A stretch of 64,000 nucleotides of DNA from Prionace glauca (Eukaryota; Chordata; Chondrichthyes; Carcharhiniformes; Carcharhinidae). The notes under the pieces are model-generated. The model searched no databases, was not told the DNA's origin, and was given only the letters and a program-made list of their open reading frames with translations. Shown here piece by piece: positions 10,171 to 20,085 of the stretch (its first letter is position 1; each line of letters begins with the position of its first letter). The DNA is taken from the NCBI GenBank assembly GCA_037974335.1, contig CM075761.1:13195543-13259542 (forward strand). Reading direction: 5' to 3'. The position numbers and the translations under genes were made by a program.

Positions 10171-11513
10171 GTAAAAGTAACTGAGAGGGAGATGAGGGGA
10201 GTTCTTTTCTTATCCGTCTGAGTTACTGTGGTCTAGGAGGCTTTGCCTGAAAGGGCGGAGGAAGGATAGCAGGACTAGAGGGAAAGGCCTCAAGATAAAG
10301 GGTGTTCACACAAGGGGACAGGAATGTAGCTGAGGAGGACACTGGGGTGCAGGGGTATGTAATAGATAGTATTGCAGTTGATACGGGGGATGTGCTGGAT
10401 ATTTTAGAGGGATTGAAAATAGATAAGTCCCCTGGTCCAGATGGGATTTTCCCTAGGATTCTTTGGGAGGCAAGAGGGGTGATTGCGGAGCCTCTGGCTC
10501 TGATCTTCAGGTCGTCGTTAGTCTCTGGTATAGTAGCAGAAGATTGGAGGACAGCAAATGTTGTCCCATTGTTTAAGAAGGGGAGAAGGGACTTCCCTGG
10601 GAATTATAGACCGGTGAGTCTTACTTCTGTGGTGGGTAAGGTTTTGGAAAGGATTATTAGAGACAGGATTTATAGTTATTTGGAAAGTAATGAGTTGATT
10701 AGAGACAGTCAGCATGGTTTTGTAGCGGGTAGGTCATGCCTTACTAACCTTATCGAGTTCTTTGAGAAAGTGACCAAAGAGGTGGATAGGGATAAGGCAG
10801 TTGATGTGGTGTATATGGATTTTAGCAAGGCGTTTGATAAGGTTCACCATGGTAGGCTTCTGCAGAAAATGCAGATGTATGGGATTGGGGGTGATCGAGG
10901 TAATTGGATCAGGAATTGGCTAGCAGATAGGAGACAGAGAGTGGTGGTTGATGGGAAATATTCGTCATGGAGTTCGGTTACAAGTGGTGTGCCTCAGGGA
11001 TCTGTTTTGAGGCCACTGCTGTTTGTAATTTTTATTAATGTTCTGGATGAGGGGATAGTTGGGTGGATTAGTAAGTTTGCTGATGACACCAAAGTCGGAG
11101 GTGTGGTAGATTGTGAGGAAGGGTGTCATAGTTTGCAGGATGACTTAGAAAGGTTGCAGAGCTGGGCTGAGAGGTGGCGGATGGAGTTTAATGTGGAGAA
11201 GTGTGAGGTAATTCTTGGGCTAACGGGAGGACTTTGAATAGTGTGGAGGAGCAGAGGGATCTAGGTGTATGTGTACATAGATCCCTGAAAGTTGGGAATC
11301 AAGTAGATAAGGTTGTTAAGAAGGCATACGGAGTTTTGGCGTTTATTGGTAGGGGGATTGAATTTAGGAGTCGCAGCGTCATGATGCAACTGTACACATC
11401 TCTGGTGCGGCCGCACTTGGAGTTTTGTGTGCAGTTCTGGTCCCCACATTACAGGAAGGTTTAGACAGGGTAGATAGTGATAGCCTTTTTCCTAGGATGG
11501 AGAAAGCTAGCAC
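10171..11513 (+). repeat. LINE-A with large RT open frame (CR1-like), in intron 1 of unit 1
   Basis: Two open stretches (10302-11237 and 11234-11464) cover reverse transcriptase: DKSPGPDGIFPRIL, NYRPVSLTSVVGKVLERII, QHGFVAGRSCLTNL, VYMDFSKAFDKV (first catalytic Asp), SGVPQGSVL and FADDTKVGG (catalytic DD). A frame change separates the two. The 3' part jumps from the 'HYRK' codons at 11454 straight to 'GLDRVDSD', leaving out about 150 bases of ORF2. Order and motifs are those of the CR1/L3 group of non-LTR elements. Confidence 0.9.
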
Positions 11514-11575
11514 CTCTAATCATCTTATATGTTTCAATGAGATCCCCTCTTAGCCGCCTTCTTTCCAGCGAAAAG
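11509..11575 (-). repeat. Inverted LINE-A scrap
   Basis: TCTAATCATCTTATATGTTT then CCGCCTTCTTTCCAGCGAAA is antisense to the ORF2 part that is missing from the sense copy just before it (the GLFSLERRRLRGD region). The element was rearranged, or a second piece was joined. Confidence 0.7.
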
Positions 11576-11589
11576 TTGATGGTTGCGTT

Positions 11590-11645
11590 TTCTTTCTGAG
11601 GGAGGTGTCGATGGAGTCAATGGATGGGAGGCTGGTTTGATTATT
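11590..11645 (+). repeat. Fragment of the repeat G-associated body
   Basis: GAGTCAATGGATGGGAGGCT then GGTTTGATT recurs at about 18000 within a longer copy. Confidence 0.4.
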
Positions 11646-11735
11646 TACTCCCAATTGACGTGTCATAGTTGGGGGCTATCTTCAGGAAATGTTCCATAAC
11701 CCGAGGTGACTGTTCTCTCTCTCTCTCTTTCCTAG

Positions 11736-12073
11736 TTATAGAGCCTCAGGTCACCTTGTCCCAGTCTCCGCCGGTTCAGACGCTCCCTGCCGGAAGTTCC
11801 ATTAATTTCAGGTGCCGCATCCAGGGTAAAGCTGCTCGTTTCGTCCACTGGTATAGACAGAGAGAGGGTAACGACATGGATTTGATTTATACAGCGTTCC
11901 GGAACAGTCCAGCTGAGGGGAGGTTTTCCAGCAAGATTTCTGCAAAGAGGGCATTTGTACCCTAATCATTGCGGATTCCCAGAAAAAGGATTCTGGGATG
12001 TATTACTGTGCATTACTGGAATATCAAAGCAAGCTCCATATATTCGGAAATGGCTCCAAGTTAGTGATTACAG
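11736..12073 (+). pseudogene. Unit 1 V-J exon (frameshifted)
   Basis: Acceptor CTCTCTTTCCTAG and donor CAG|GTAAAT. The first frame gives VTLSQSPPVQTLPAGSS, a first-Cys strand INFRCRI, and FVHWYRQ (Trp after Cys). The second frame gives MYYCALLEYQSKLHIFGNGS. Codons for YYC and F-G-x-G define strands F and G, so J-like sequence is fused to V. A one-base loss in framework 3 separates the frames. No recombination signal follows; the splice donor comes directly after the J-like strand. Confidence 0.85.
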
Positions 12074-12166
12074 GTAAATCCCATTATTATTCTATTGGAA
12101 TGGATAGCCCAAAGCAAGTAAAGTTCAACCTGTTAATAAGTTCTCCGTTTCATTTGCCTCATTTAG

Positions 12167-12472
12167 CGGGGCCTCCCTCCTTAGTCCTCCTCACCCCGCC
12201 GCTGGATGAGATTCCCGCCATGGAAAGGGTCCCGTTGTTGTGTTTGGTCAGAGGCGCGTCTCCCCATTCCTTTCCCGTCCGCTGGAATGTTTCGGGGCGG
12301 GATACCAAGGGACAGACCGATTCGGGGACCCTGGAGCCGGACGGGACCTACACCGTCAGGAAATACATCAGCCTCCCGGCGGAAACTTGGAGAAGCGGCG
12401 CTCGCTGTACTTACGCCCTTCAGGTCAACTCCAGTGAAAGTATTCTGAGTGACATTGTCTCATCTCAGAGAG
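12167..12472 (+). pseudogene. Unit 1 C1-type Ig exon (open)
   Basis: A 306-base exon in phase 1-1, after an intron of only 93 bases. It has Cys26 (LLCLVRG), Trp40 (VRWNVSG), Trp75 (AETWRS) and Cys81, the C1 pattern of antigen-receptor constant domains. N-glycosylation sequons are NVS at 41 and NSS at 88. It has the same length as the unit 4 exon, with most positions alike. Confidence 0.85.
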
Positions 12473-12589
12473 GTAACTATCCTTTTCTTTTCAAGACATT
12501 TAACCTTAACGCGACAATTTACAAAGAACAATACAACTTTGTAAATTAGTAACGTCTCCGCGGTATCTCCATGGATTCATCGCTCCACT

Positions 12590-12845
12590 GTGTGGAGTTT
12601 GCACATTCTCCTCGTGTCTGCGTGGGTTTTCTCCGGGTGCTCCGGTTTCCTCCCACAGTCCAAAGATGTGCGGGTTAGGTTCATTGGCTATGCTAAAATT
12701 GCCCCTTAGTGTCCTGGGATGTGTAGGTTAGAGGGATTAGCAGGTAAATGTGTAGGGATATGGGGATAGGATCTGGGTAGGATTGTGTTCGGTGCAGACT
12801 CGATGGGCCGAAGGGCCTGTTTCTGCACTGTAGGGTTCTATGCTG
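12590..12845 (+). repeat. V-SINE lacking its head
   Basis: Starts at GTGTGGAGTTTGCACATTCT and ends GATGGGCCGAAGGGCCTGTT then GTAGGGTTCTATG. Confidence 0.85.
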
Positions 12846-13183
12846 ATTAGAGGTTTAGAAAGGGTGGACAGTGATAGCCTTTTTCCTCGGATGGAGAAAT
12901 CTAGCACGAGGAGGCATGGCTTTAAATTAAGGGGGGGTAGTTATAGGACGGATGTCAGGGGTAGGGTCTTTACCCAGAGGGTGGTGAGGGATTGGAATCC
13001 CCTGCCTGCTGCAGTTGTAAATGCGCCTAGTTTGGGGGCGTTTAAGAGATCCGTGGGTAGGTTTATGGACGAAAAGGGATTGGTTTAGGTTAGTGGGTCA
13101 TTGTTTTTTAACTGGTCGGCGCAATATCGCGGGCCGAAGGGCCTGTTCTGCGCTGTAATGTTCTATGTTCTATGTTCTATCAC
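12842..13183 (+). repeat. LINE-A 3' end abutting the SINE tail
   Basis: Open frame with RGLERVDSDSLFPRMEKSS and FTQRVVRDWNPLPAAVV, then GGGCCGAAGGGCCTGTTCTG and TTCTATG repeats. The LINE begins inside ORF2 exactly where the SINE tail ends. Confidence 0.85.
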
Positions 13184-13184
13184 A

Positions 13185-13600
13185 GCCCTCCCAATAGCAG
13201 TTTTTCGCTGCCGTAGAGAGCCGTGGATGACCACTCGCTGAAGAACATTTGTGAGAGCGGATAGGAAAGGGGAAGGCGGGAAAGTTATGTTTATGTTAGC
13301 CATGGTTTTATAGAAAAACAGAACAGACTGGATAGGCCGAATGGTCTTTTTTTCTCTCTCTCACCCCTTGTGTCTGCCGAAGACACCGTTACATTTCTGA
13401 AGGTCAGGGACCACTCGGTCGGTGTGTCGAATTGAAATGTGTGACTAGACCCTCAGTGTTGCAATTCATGTCAGTGCGGTGGTGAACCAATTATTTATCC
13501 TTTCATCTCTCTCTACTTCAATCCTTTTCAATTGCACCGTGCGCTACAAATTACCTGTGCAATGGCATATTGGCATTGCTGTCTCACTGCTCCAGGCATT
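13185..13600. other. Intronic sequence of unit 1, nothing recognised
   Basis: No exon-like or repeat-like element I can support. Confidence 0.45.
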
Positions 13601-14045
13601 TAAATCCAGCAAGGGGCCTGCGTGCGGCAGGTTGTGGTGGGCTGCTCTTGGATGTTGCTTCGGGAGTTGCCTACTGCTTCATGTCGTTGGTGTGCTTAAA
13701 TTGGACCATCTCGAGGGCAACATGACAGCTCAGAGACTATCTCTGTTGCTATGCGGACACATGGATTTGGGCCTGTGTCCATGGGAGTTTGCGCGTTCTC
13801 CCCATGGTTGCGTGGGTTTCCTCCGGGTACTCCGGTTTCCTCCCACATCCCAAAAATGTGCTTTTAGGCTGATTGATTGGGTAACAAATTGTCCCTATAT
13901 TGTACCTCCCTGATCCTCACACATTAGGCATAGACTAAAATCATGAATAGGTCACTGACAATGGGACGGTGGCGCGGGCTCGTTGGGTCGAAGGGCCTGT
14001 TTCCCGTGCTGTGTTGTTCTTTGTTCTTTGTTCTTTGTTCTTTGT
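13600..14045 (+). repeat. SINE-E
   Basis: Contains GACACATGGATTTGGGCCTG, the V core GGGTTTCCTCCGGGTACTCC, GGCGCGGGCTCGTTGGGTCG and an end of GTTCTTTG repeats. Closely similar copies lie at 22560, 28587, 49600, 54830 and 61855. Confidence 0.8.
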
Positions 14046-14166
14046 TCAATGACCCGGGTTCAATTCCGGCTTTGGGTGACTGTCTGTGTGGAGTTTGCAT
14101 GTTCTCCCCGTGTCAGCGCGGGTTTCCTCCAGATACTGCGGTTACCTCCCACACTCCAAAGATGGC
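14046..14166 (+). repeat. V-SINE core fragment
   Basis: GACCCGGGTTCAATTCCGGC then CTGTGTGGAGTTTGCATGTT then TCCCACACTCCAAAGATG. The tail is absent. Confidence 0.7.
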
Positions 14167-14378
14167 ATTCTCTGCCCAGTGAAGTGGTGGAAGCTACCCC
14201 GTTGAATATATTTAGTCACGGGTAGATAGATTTCTGATAGACAGGGGAATTAAGGGTTATGGGGAGAAAGCGGGAAAGTGGAACTGATCCACTTCGGGTC
14301 AGCAATGATCTTATTGAATGGCGGGGCAGGATCGATGGATGGCCTACTCGTGCTCCTATTTCTTATGTTCTTATGTGT
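14166..14378 (+). repeat. LINE-B 3' tail
   Basis: TCTGCCCAGTGAAGTGGTGG encodes the end of ORF2 (LPSEVVEA); the tail TCCTATTTCTTATGTTCTTA follows. Confidence 0.8.
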
Positions 14379-15060
14379 AGGTTACATGGATTGACAGTGC
14401 CAACTTGCCCCTCAGTATGTAAAGATGTGCGGGTTAAGTGGATTGGCCATGCTAAATTGTCTCATAGTGTCCAGAGATGTCCACGTTTTGTGGATTAGCC
14501 ATACTAAATTACCCCCTAGTGTCCAAAGACACAGAGGTTATGTAGATTGACCATGCTAAATTGCCTCTTCGTGACCAAAGGTGTACAGGTTAGGTGGATT
14601 AGCCGTACTAAATTGTCCCTTAGTGTCGAAAGCTGTACAGGTTAGGTGGATTGGCCATGCTAAATTGTCCCTTAGTGCCCAAAGATGTATACGTTAGGTG
14701 GATTGGCCATGCTAAATTGTCCCGCAGTGTCCAAAGATGTGTAGGTTAGGGTGGATTGGCCATGCTAAATTGCCCCTTAGTGTCCAAAGATGTGTAGGTC
14801 AGGGTGGATTGACCATGCTAAATTGTCCCTTAGTGTCCAAAGATGTGTGGGTTAGGGTGGATTGGCCATGCTAAATTGCCCCTTAGTGTCCAAAGATGTG
14901 TAGGTCAGGGTGGATTGACCATGCTAAATTGTCCCTTAGTGTCCAAAGATGTGTGGGTTAGGTGAATTAACCAGGGCTAATTTTTCAGGATAAATACTTA
15001 GGCTCACGTGGTTGGGCCCTGGATGGCACTAATGTCATCCTTGCTCGATGGGCCGAATAG
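14379..15060 (+). repeat. V-SINE-derived minisatellite of about 52-53 bp
   Basis: About eleven head-to-tail units of the type TCCAAAGATGTGTAGGTTAG / GGTGGATTGGCCATGCTAAA / TTGCCCCTTAG. Adjacent CCAAAG starts near 14731, 14784 and 14837 are 53 bases apart. It ends near a SINE-like GATGGGCCGAATAG at about 15050. Confidence 0.85.
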
Positions 15061-15440
15061 ACTTGTGTAGGGATTTTACAATCTGCCTAGTTGTTTATCT
15101 TTCCCTGTTAACCTCCCCTTCCTCCTCTTCTCTATTCGTCCTCCATATTACTCTGAAGTTAGTCTATCCTAACCCACCGTTTGCATCTCTTTCACTCTCA
15201 CTCAACCTTCAGCTGTTGATCTCTCTCTCTCTTCCTCCCTGTCTCTGTCTCTCCGTCTACTTGTTGGTTTATCTAGTATACCCCAGCGTTCCTTCTTTAC
15301 TATTATTATGCTAGTTACATGTTGCTCCATCTAAGTGTCTACACATCACGCTCTGCATTATCTACATTGTTCTCTTCTTTCTCTAAAGCTCTATGTTTCA
15401 TCATTGGAAATCGAGCTAAGTAAGTTATCTGCTCTGCCTA
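15061..15440. other. Pyrimidine-rich intronic sequence
   Basis: CT-rich on the + strand (for example TCTCTCTCTCTTCCTCCC). The open frame here is a by-product of base composition. No exon supported. Confidence 0.5.
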
Positions 15441-15511
15441 TCTTTTGATCTGTTTCAACAATGTTCCATCAGATTGCTGCTCTAACTTTGAATCATTTAT
15501 TCTCTCAATAT

Positions 15512-15750
15512 ATATGAGAGAATTTTTTTCTCAAGAAGATGTTCCTGTCTGGAACAAGCTACCAGAGGTAGTAGTGGAGGCGGGTAGGATTTTGTTCTTT
15601 AAAATGCGTTTAGAAAGTTACTTGGGTAAGATGGCAGGAGAGGGATATGACCCAAACGCAGGCAGTTGGGACTAGCGTAGTTGTTTGAAAAGCGGACTAG
15701 TTGGGCCGAAGGGCCTGTTTACAGCTGTAAACTTCTCTGACCCGATGGTT
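15512..15750 (+). repeat. LINE 3' end, distinct family
   Basis: ORF2-tail phrase VWNKLPEVVVEAGRILFFK, then GTTGGGCCGAAGGGCCTGTT. It is shorter and different from LINE-A, -B and -C. Confidence 0.65.
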
Positions 15751-15919
15751 CTATCTTGTGCTTTAATTGTCTGTTGTTTAAACTGTGTTTCCTAAAATTT
15801 TGGTTCTTACTCTCTCCCTGAATATTTCATATTCGTGCCTTGTTTAAAAAGTATTTAGTCCTTCTGTCAGTGTCTCTCCCTGTGTCCCATTGGAAAAGGA
15901 CTATCTAAAGTCTCTCGAT

Positions 15920-16565
15920 TGGGCAGCGCGGAGGCATAGTACTGATGCCTCACAGTGTCAGGTGACAGTGTTCAATCCTTGCCTCCAATCAATGCCTGTA
16001 TGGAGTCTTCACATTCTCCCCATGACTGTGTGGGTTTCTGAAACATAGAAATTCAACAGCACAGAAAGAGGCCATGCGGCCCATCGAGTCTGCGCCGACC
16101 ACAATCCCACCGAGGCCCCACCCCCATATCCCCACACATGTAGCCGCTGATCCGTCTAGCCTACACATCTCAGGACACTAAGGAGAAGTTTAGCATGGCC
16201 AATCAACCTAATCCTTGGACTGTGGGAGGAAAACGGAGCACCCGGAGGAAACCCACGCAGACACGGGGAGAATGTGCAAAATCCACACAGACAGTAACCC
16301 AAGCCAGGAATCGAAACCAGGTCCCTGGAGCTGTGAAGCAACAGTGCTAACCCACTGTGCGCCCGTGCCGCCCACAAATTCATTCCTCCGGGTGATTCAA
16401 TTTCCTCCCACAGTCCAAAGATACGCGGATTAATTGGCCATGCTAAATTGACCCGAATTTCAGGGGGATTAGCCGGATAACACGTGGGTTTACGTGGATA
16501 GCGTGGGATTGTTGTCGTGCAGAGTCGATGAGCTGAGTGGTCACCTTCTGCATTGTGGGACTCAA
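15920..16565 (+). repeat. V-SINE split by an inverted V-SINE
   Basis: The head and first half lie at 15920-16038 (CTGTGTGGGTTTC). The remainder resumes at about 16380 (TCCTCCGGGTGATTCAATTT, TCCCACAGTCCAAAGAT). Confidence 0.75.
16040..16378 (-). repeat. V-SINE nested inside another V-SINE
   Basis: Antisense tail AGAGGCCATGCGGCCCATCG through antisense core AACCCACGCAGACACGGGGA to the antisense head GCTAACCCACTGTGC. Confidence 0.85.
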
Positions 16566-16834
16566 TAACTACACTCTCCCTGAATGTTTTGCTCTATCTC
16601 TCTCTCTTTCTCTATAGGCGCCATGTTCAAAAATTGCTCAGTCTCTTTGTCACTATCTCGCTCTAGCTCTCCATATGTTGTATTGTAAAAGTGCTGCTCT
16701 ATTGCATGATGGGAAAGTGTGCAAACACGTTTTGCCATTTTCCAGTCAAACTGGACAGATTTTGCAAAATCCTTCGCTTGTGTAATTATTTCCACAATCG
16801 ATTTTCTTTGAGTGAAAGTTTAATTCTTTTGCAG

Positions 16835-16954
16835 ATTCTCCTTTTCCGAAAACCTGCAATTTGGTGCTTTCCGGGGGGCTTTCGGCCGCGGCGCTTCTCC
16901 TTCTGGGATTGGTCCTTGTGGCCGGAACAAGGATCTGCAGGAACCGGCAGAAAG
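16835..16954 (+). pseudogene. Unit 1 transmembrane exon
   Basis: Acceptor TTAATTCTTTTGCAG, donor AAAG|GTAGTG, phase 1-1. Encodes a connecting peptide with a cysteine (PFPKTCNLVLSGG), a hydrophobic run (AAALLLLGLVLVAG) and a basic stop (RICRNRQK). Same 120-base length as the unit 4 exon. Confidence 0.85.
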
Positions 16955-17093
16955 GTAGTGGTTGTTGGGGGACGCTGTTACTTCGCGGTCCTCTCAATCC
17001 ACTTATTAATCACTGAGTTATTGACACTTGTGAGTCGGTTCGGTGTAAAATGTTGCCATTTTAAATTTCAGGTTAAATCCCTCTTTCTAACAG

Positions 17094-17152
17094 GAATCAC
17101 GAAAAGTGATGAGGAACTGACAGAATCCAGAGAACACAAACAGAATAAAGAG
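17094..17152 (+). pseudogene. Unit 1 cytoplasmic exon 1
   Basis: Acceptor CTCTTTCTAACAG, donor GAG|GTGAAT. Encodes ITKSDEELTESREHKQNKE in phase 1 to 0, a charged spacer without tyrosine. It is the same length as its unit 4 counterpart (59 bases), and the two share SDE.LT.SR.H. Confidence 0.8.
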
Positions 17153-17370
17153 GTGAATAAGTGGAATTATTGTGGCTATACCACACGGGTACTGTTCATT
17201 TTTTAAAATCCAGGTTTTAAAATTCATATAGAACACAGAAAATTCTAGAAAATCTCAACAAGCCTGGTGGCATCCGCGGACAGAGAATGTTTCGAGGCCG
17301 AATTACATTTCATCAGTTTTGCTTTAGTTCATTTGTGGGAAATTTAATTTGATTGGATTTATTACTGTCA
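17153..17370 (+). other. Intron of unit 1, unique sequence
   Basis: A/T-rich sequence between the cytoplasmic exon and the first intronic repeat; nothing recognised. Confidence 0.4.
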
Positions 17371-17372
17371 CT

Positions 17373-17690
17373 TAAGAACATAAGAAATAGGAGCAGGAGT
17401 AGGCCATCTAGCCCTTCGAGCTTTCCCCGCCATTCAATAAGATCATGTCTGATCTGAAGTGGATCAGTTCTACTTTTCCGCTTTCTACCCATAACTCTTA
17501 ATCCCCTTGTCTGTCAGAAATCTATCTACCCCTGATTTAAATATAATCAGCGAGGTAGCCTCCACCACTTCAACGGGCAGCGAATTCCAGAGATTCACCA
17601 CGCTTAGAGTGAAGAAGTTCCTCCTCAACTCCGATCTAACCTGCACCCCCACACCCTATTTTGAGGCTGTGCCCTCTAATAGCATGTATT
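17373..17690 (-). repeat. LINE-B 3' end
   Basis: Antisense tail AAGAACATAAGAAATAGGAG through antisense ORF2 end (TCCACCACTTCAACGGGCAG). Confidence 0.8.
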
Positions 17691-18100
17691 AGCATATAGT
17701 AAAAACTATTTCTTCTTGAGCGATATACAGACAATGTATACCATTCATAGAGAAGGAAAGAAGAGACACTAGAATGCAATGTTAAGTCATAGCTAGGCCG
17801 TGGAGAAAGATCAACTTAATGCAAGGGAGGTCCATTCAATTGTCTGATGGCAGCAGAGTCTTGAGTCGCTTGATACATGACCTAAGATGTTTGTACCTTT
17901 TTCTCTGGCAGAAGAAGTTGGAAGAAGATATGTCCAGGGGGCGTGGGGTCCCTGATTATGCTTGTTGCTTTTCCGAGGCGGTGGGAAGTGTAGACAGTAT
18001 AAATGGATGGGAGGCTGGTTTGCGTGATGGACTAGGCTACATTCACAAACCTTTGTTGTTTCTTGCGGTCTTGGACGGAGCAGGAGCCCATACCATGCTT
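17690..18100. repeat. Repeat G, longer copy
   Basis: Antisense repeat G end (AGCATATAGTAAAAACTATT), then a body with CATTCAATTGTCTGATGGCA, CAATTCTGTAGACAGTAT-like sequence and AATGGATGGGAGGCTGGTTT. The body phrase also occurs at 11600. Class unknown. Confidence 0.5.
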
Positions 18101-18240
18101 ACTCACTTTGAAAGCACAAAATGGAAGGCAGATGACTTCCTGAATGGTTTTAATTTGGGAGAGAGGGGTGTGCAGCGGGATGTGGGTGTCTTTGTGCACC
18201 AGCGGTGTGCCATTAGCGTTGGCACGGGTCATGGGTGGAA
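18100..18240 (+). repeat. LINE scrap
   Basis: Reads like the LINE ORF2 part 'QRDVGVFVHQ' that precedes 'SLKVSTQV' in fuller copies. Confidence 0.5.
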
Positions 18241-18242
18241 GA

Positions 18243-18318
18243 GGGATTCACAATGTTGAAATAGTGGCGCGGGCTTGTTGGGCCGAAGGGCCTGTTTCCC
18301 ATGCTGTGTTGTTCTTAG
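18243..18318 (+). repeat. SINE-E tail
   Basis: GGCGCGGGCTTGTTGGGCCG then GCCTGTTTCCCATGCTGTGT. Confidence 0.7.
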
Positions 18319-18995
18319 CCCCTGAAGTTGATACAGATAGACCAGGCGGTAAAATGGCAAATTCTATGCTGGCCTTCACGGCGAGAAATTTTGATTACAG
18401 GAGCAGGAATGTGTTGTTCCAATCATACGCGGCTTTGTTGAGGCCAGATCTAGTGTACTATGTGTACTTTTAATCTCCTTTTTCGAGGAAGGATGTTCTT
18501 GGTCTCGAGGGAGTGCAGCGAATGTTTACCAGGTTGATCCCAGGGATGGCAGGACTGATGCATGAGGAGAGATTGACAAGGTTAAGGTTGTTTTCGCTGG
18601 AGTTTAGACAAATGAGGTGGATCTCAGAGGCTTCTAAAATTCTAATAAGACGACGCACAATAGACGCAGGGAGGATATTCCCGATGGTGGGGGAATCCAG
18701 AGCTAGGAATCAGAGGAATCAGGATAGACCATTTAGGACGGAAATGAGGAGACATTTCTTCACCCTAAGAGTGGTGAGCCTGTGGAATTCATTACCACAA
18801 GAAGTAGTTGATGCCAAAATATTGAATGTATTCAAGAGTTGGTTGGATATGGGATCGAATGGGATCAAAGGTGAATGGGAGAAAGCAGGATTAGGCGATT
18901 GAAATGGATGATCTGCCATCATCGTGATCAATAGTTGAGAAGGCTTGAAGGGCCAAATGGCTTTCTCCTTGCTCCTAACTTATATGTTCCCATGT
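18318..18995 (+). repeat. LINE-B relative, diverged
   Basis: ORF2-tail frame with QRMFTRLIPGMAGLMHEERL and FFTLRVVSLWNSLPQEVVDA, then an end with GCTCCTAACTTATATGTTCC. Confidence 0.75.
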
Positions 18996-18999
18996 TAAG

Positions 19000-19310
19000 T
19001 GTAAAATCAACCAGCAAAATCAAGGAACCCACATATTCTAGACATACTGTCTTCTTCCATCGGGAAAAAAAATACATAAGTCTGAGGTTATGTACCAACC
19101 GACCCAAGGACAGTTTCTTCCCTCCTTCTATCAGACTTGTTTGGAACCTACATTTAATTAAGCTGAACTTTGTCTATGTCTCTAGCTATGATTCTATCAC
19201 TGTAATCTAGACCCATCGCTTTCCTTCTCTATGAACAAATGCTTTGTCTGTGTAGCAAACAAGAAATAAAACTTTTCAATGTAATGCATGTGAAAATAAT
19301 AAATCAAATC
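19000..19310 (+). repeat. Repeat G 3' end
   Basis: Contains TTTGTCTGTGTAGCAAACAA, then GAAATAAAACTTTTCAATGT and an AATAAATCAAATC end. Confidence 0.6.
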
Positions 19311-19319
19311 AAAACACTT

Positions 19320-19510
19320 CACACAAAGCGGAGCTGAATTCGGGAATACTCGCCACCGAAAAGCTATACAGAGTAGTGGACAATCGAAACTCTCAGAATT
19401 GAGACAGATGCATTTATGTTAGGGAATGGATTAAGGAATATTCAATGTTGGTGGATGTAGGCGAGTTGAGCTGCTAGTCAACCATGAATAGATTGAATAG
19501 AATGGAGGGG
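19320..19510 (+). repeat. Old LINE scrap
   Basis: CACAAAGCGGAGCTGAATTC through GAATAGAATGGAGGGGCCCT resembles a worn LINE end. Weak. Confidence 0.3.
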
Positions 19511-19566
19511 CCCTATCCCTATAATGATGGTTTGGATTCCACTAACACATCACTTTTCATCCACAG

Positions 19567-19611
19567 ACTCTCTATGCTTGCCTGGCCTTTAACGAGGATC
19601 CAACACTCTAA
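19567..19611 (+). pseudogene. Unit 1 terminal cytoplasmic exon with tyrosine motif
   Basis: Acceptor CACTTTTCATCCACAG in phase 0. Encodes TLYACLAFNEDPTL and TAA. T-x-Y-x-x-L is between the ITIM ([ILVS]xYxx[ILV]) and ITSM (TxYxx[VI]) consensus patterns for SH2-domain phosphatase and adaptor docking. The unit 4 exon ends the same way (TTYAGLVYSENPTR) and is also 45 bases. Confidence 0.8.
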
Positions 19612-20085
19612 CTTGAGAGAAAAGAGAGAGAGATGACTCACCGCGTGTTTCCTGGATGTCTCGTGTTGTAGAAACATGCATCTTGTTGAACGGGAAATTC
19701 GGAAAGTGCAACGGGTGCAAATTCGGGCGGAGTGGTGACTCAATTTCCGCCCAAAGTAGAACATGAATTTTCTCTAAATGACCGTCATTCTAAGGGGGAG
19801 TAGCGCTTGCAGTGCAATTTCACCCCTTCACCTTTCTCCTCTACCTGGGTAGAGGAGGGCACTCCTAATGTTAAAATAGCGGCGTGGGCTCGTTGGGCTG
19901 AAGGGCCTGTTTCCCGTGCTTTGTTCATGTTTCGAATATCGCATGTAGTTCTTACAGTTCTATTCTGCATTTTCTACTGTAATTGTGCGAGGAATAGTTC
20001 AAAATGTATCTGCGTCCGAGTTATCAAAATATTGAAACAGAGCTTGAATGCAGATGTAAGCTTTGCGATTTTAGTTTCTTTTATG
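19612..20085 (+). other. Unit 1 3' untranslated region, interrupted by a SINE-E tail
   Basis: Segments such as AATTCGGGCGGA and GCAATTTCACCCCTTC match the minus-strand region after the unit 4 stop. A SINE-E tail (about 19840-19925) separates the two matched parts. Where unit 4 has GCAATAAAC, unit 1 has GAGGAATAG, and I found no other AATAAA here. Confidence 0.6.

Larger units (their letters stand above)
10016..19611 (+). pseudogene. Receptor unit 1: VJ-C1-TM Ig-superfamily gene, V exon frameshifted
   Basis: Six exons: leader 10016-10058, V-J 11736-12073, C1 12167-12472, transmembrane 16835-16954, tail 17094-17152, terminal tail 19567-19611. All have AG/GT boundaries and the phases fit (1,1,1,1,0). 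The predicted product is a type I membrane receptor with one V domain ending in a J-like strand (FGNGSKLVIT), one C1 domain, a hydrophobic segment and a tail ending TLYACLAFNEDPTL. V and J are joined in the germline. The V exon is 338 bases where phase 1-1 needs a multiple of three, and its frame breaks between about 11950 and 11998, so the product is lost unless this is a sequencing error. The 3' region matches unit 4, but where unit 4 has AATAAA it reads GGAATAG. Family assignment (NITR-like or TCR-like) is inference; the Ig folds are clear. Confidence 0.8.

Noticed and set aside
15048-15314. An 88-codon frame rich in Leu, Ser and Pro
   Set aside because: It follows from pyrimidine-rich sequence; no domain, no splice context.
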